DNA of 6,727 nt from Anaerolineales bacterium UBA2232 (GTDB lineage: Bacteria > Chloroflexota > Anaerolineae > UBA2200). Below the pieces are notes generated by a model that worked only from the letters and a program-made list of their open reading frames with translations, was not told the DNA's origin and did not search any database. A program made the position numbers and the translations under genes. How positions within the stretch are numbered: the stretch's first letter is position 1; each line of letters starts with the position of its first letter. This document shows, piece by piece, positions 5,043-6,727 of the stretch. The stretch is from positions 1 through 6,727 of the forward strand of contig DDYO01000268.1 of assembly GCA_002348045.1 (NCBI GenBank), written 5' to 3'.

Positions 5043-6032
5043 ATGAAAAAACTCCTCAAGCCGCCGAGACTCAACCCAGGGGACACGATAGGCGTCGTGG
5101 CCACGTCTCTTCCGTTTCCGACGGAACAGGATGGTTGGTACTACCTTGATTACAAGAGAGGCGTCAGCGAACTGGAAGCCATGGGGTTCAGAGTCAAAGA
5201 AGGCAAGAACGTGGCCAAGACCAAATGGTGGTGCGCTGGAACGCCGCAAGAGCGAGCAGACGACATCAACGCCATGTTCGCCGACCGTGAGGTCCAGGCA
5301 ATCATCGTTCACAACGGTGGTCAGTCTGCGATCGCCACGCTGGAACTCATCGATTATGACCTGGCCGAGTCAAACCCCAAGCCCCTGATGGGTTTTAGCG
5401 ATGTGACCAACCTGCTGGTTGCCCTGTTTTCAGAGACTGGCCAGGTGGGATTCCACATGGACTTGCTGACCTACGGTTTGGGCGGCGTATGGAAAGACCT
5501 GACGCCAGAAGCCAGGGAACAGGGCAGAAGGATGTTTTACGACATCTTGACCTCAACCAACCCCGTTGGCGTCAGACGCCCATTGTCTCCCTGGCAGTGT
5601 TGGAGGCCGGGAACCGCATCAGGCATGCTCTTTGGTGGTAACCTGAGCATGCTGTCATCTCTGGTGGGCACCCGATTCTTCCCCAGGATGGAGGACTTGC
5701 AGGGAAGCATCTTCTTCTGGGAGATCGACAACACGCCATCGTATCGGATTGAGCGGGGCCTGTACCAGCTGAAATACGCTGGTCTATTCGAGGTGATCTC
5801 GGGCATGATTGTCGGCAAGCTGCCGGACATTCAGCGAACGGCCTGGCCGCAGTTGACCGAGCCAACGCCAAGAGAAATCGTGACCGAGGTGCTGGGGGAT
5901 TATCGGTTTCCCATCCTGGCGGAAGTGGATTATGGTCACAAGACCGTCAATACCCCTATGCCCATAGGGTTGGCGGCGAGAATGGACGCCGGTAGCCTGG
6001 AACTGGAGGTGCTTGAGGCAGCCGTAGTCTGA
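5043..6032 (+). CDS. LD-carboxypeptidase-like protein, peptidase family S66
   Basis: This 329-residue protein belongs to family S66 (LdcA / MccF type serine peptidases). Known members trim L,D-linked muropeptides during cell-wall recycling, or cleave microcin C-like peptidyl nucleotides. The usual landmarks are present: an N-terminal PPRLNPGDTIGVVATS, the nucleophile-elbow region HNGGQSAIATLELIDYDL (90-107), NPKPLMGFSDVTNLL (111-125), GMLFGGNLSMLSSLVGT (194-210), the Glu of FFWEIDNTPSYRIERGL (E227) and the His of DYGHKTVNTPMPIG (H299). No signal peptide is visible, in keeping with a cytoplasmic recycling enzyme. Length fits the family. ATG 5043 follows AAGG (5032-5035) by seven bases; ATG 5040 is also possible. 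The elbow carries Ser95 one position earlier than I expect (see findings). MccF-like self-immunity and LdcA-like recycling cannot be separated by sequence alone. Confidence 0.92.
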   Translation: MKKLLKPPRLNPGDTIGVVATSLPFPTEQDGWYYLDYKRGVSELEAMGFRVKEGKNVAKTKWWCAGTPQERADDINAMFADREVQAIIVHNGGQSAIATLELIDYDLAESNPKPLMGFSDVTNLLVALFSETGQVGFHMDLLTYGLGGVWKDLTPEAREQGRRMFYDILTSTNPVGVRRPLSPWQCWRPGTASGMLFGGNLSMLSSLVGTRFFPRMEDLQGSIFFWEIDNTPSYRIERGLYQLKYAGLFEVISGMIVGKLPDIQRTAWPQLTEPTPREIVTEVLGDYRFPILAEVDYGHKTVNTPMPIGLAARMDAGSLELEVLEAAVV

Positions 6033-6727
6033 GGGAGCACGAATGGCGGAAAGCATGTGTCCGGTGGACCAAGACGCAGGCTTCGGGCACAATGGGGAGC
6101 GCGGCGCTGCGCCTTGAGCTCCACGTCCGCGGTGGCGATGAACCGCACGGGTCCTACGCCGCACCCACCCAGCAGGTGAGCTCAATGGTGGCCTGAACAT
6201 CGATGCGCCAATGTGGGCTTGGGCCATGCGCTTCCCGCACGGACGACTCGATGCCCTGCTTCCCGCGACTGCCATCATCCCGACAGCACGGCTGGCATCC
6301 GGCGTCCTGTCTGGGGCGCCCATGGTCTCTGCAACCCGCTTGTTCCCGAGGAACTGAGGGCGCAGGACGCCCTTGTGTGCACCGTGTTGATCTCTGCGCT
6401 CTTGCGACCGTGCTCGGGCGGTCTCTTGCCGTGTGTCTGGACCGTGCCCATCGGCTTCATTCGCCGAGCTTTGCGCCTCTCCCTCTTTCGTACTCCCTCC
6501 CCTCCACGCAAGGCGGCGGTCACCCCCTTGAGCCCAAGGCTGAACTCGGATGCCGATATCACCTGATGCGTTGATGGCGGGAGGGACGGGGGTCGACTCT
6601 GCGGATCACGATACTCTTGGCACCTTGTTGAACCACTGCCATTCCCTGCGCAGATTGTGTCTCACCTTGCTCGCAGCTGCCGCATCCCCCCATACACCAG
6701 CGAATCAGCTTGCCGACTGGATTCCTC
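6033..6727. other. 695-bp region without a defensible gene
   Basis: Several frames were examined. ATG 6043 follows GAGGGAG by five bases but closes after 24 residues (stop at 6115-6117). A plus frame ending near 6357 carries a protein-like stretch RFPHGRLDALLPATAIIPTA without a good start. The frame at 6213-6566 has moderate GC3 bias and a hydrophobic middle, but is rich in Cys and Pro and has no ribosome site. A minus frame enters from the right edge and stops at 6559-6561. Fragments in different frames suggest decayed coding DNA or intergenic sequence. I see no tRNA, terminator or insertion-sequence end. Confidence 0.45.

Noticed and set aside
5784..6323. 179-residue minus-strand open frame running into the carboxypeptidase 3' end
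   Set aside because: Half is antisense to a well-supported gene, and the rest has low-quality Arg/Pro/Ser composition.
6559..6727. Minus-strand frame entering from the right edge, with CMGGCGSC
   Set aside because: The Cys cluster is attractive, but third-position GC is low compared with the genes here, and the piece is too short to judge.

Overview
The window is about 60-63% GC, with genes on both strands, Shine-Dalgarno sites in front of most supported genes, and wide intergenic stretches holding gene debris. Protein flavour and codon use suggest a high-GC Chloroflexota-like bacterium (Anaerolineae/Caldilineae type). This is an inference from style; no marker gene is present.

Layout. Positions 1-437 hold no certain gene: there is a weak minus-strand reading frame running off the left edge, a plus-strand coding-like remnant, and a candidate promoter (332-360). 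A plus-strand secreted or membrane-anchored serine hydrolase of the beta-lactamase/PBP superfamily follows (438-1928), with a three-helix C-terminal membrane domain. After it comes an orphan coding-like 3' tail (about 1990-2102). Next are two small unrecognised proteins (2109-2420 and 2371-2697) that I judge to be diverged tandem paralogues. A near-consensus sigma70 promoter for the second lies inside the end of the first. The spacer after the second holds a solitary element that looks like one type I-E CRISPR repeat (2731-2758); a related shorter element lies at 2142-2167.

Then come a DUF1801 (YdhG-like) protein (2857-3318, plus), a convergent multi-pass membrane protein (3334-4344, minus), a 0.7 kb intergenic region with a perfect palindrome, and an S66-family LD-carboxypeptidase-like protein (5043-6032, plus). 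The last has an extended -10 promoter overlapped by a dyad. Positions 6033-6727 contain no gene I can defend.

The genes do not form one operon: each supported gene has its own ribosome site, and directions change twice. The only possible thematic link is cell-wall or peptide chemistry (serine hydrolase and LD-carboxypeptidase), but they are 3 kb apart with unrelated genes between. I see no complete new system. The part most worth following up is the small paralogue pair with its overlapping promoter and the two CRISPR-repeat-like elements.
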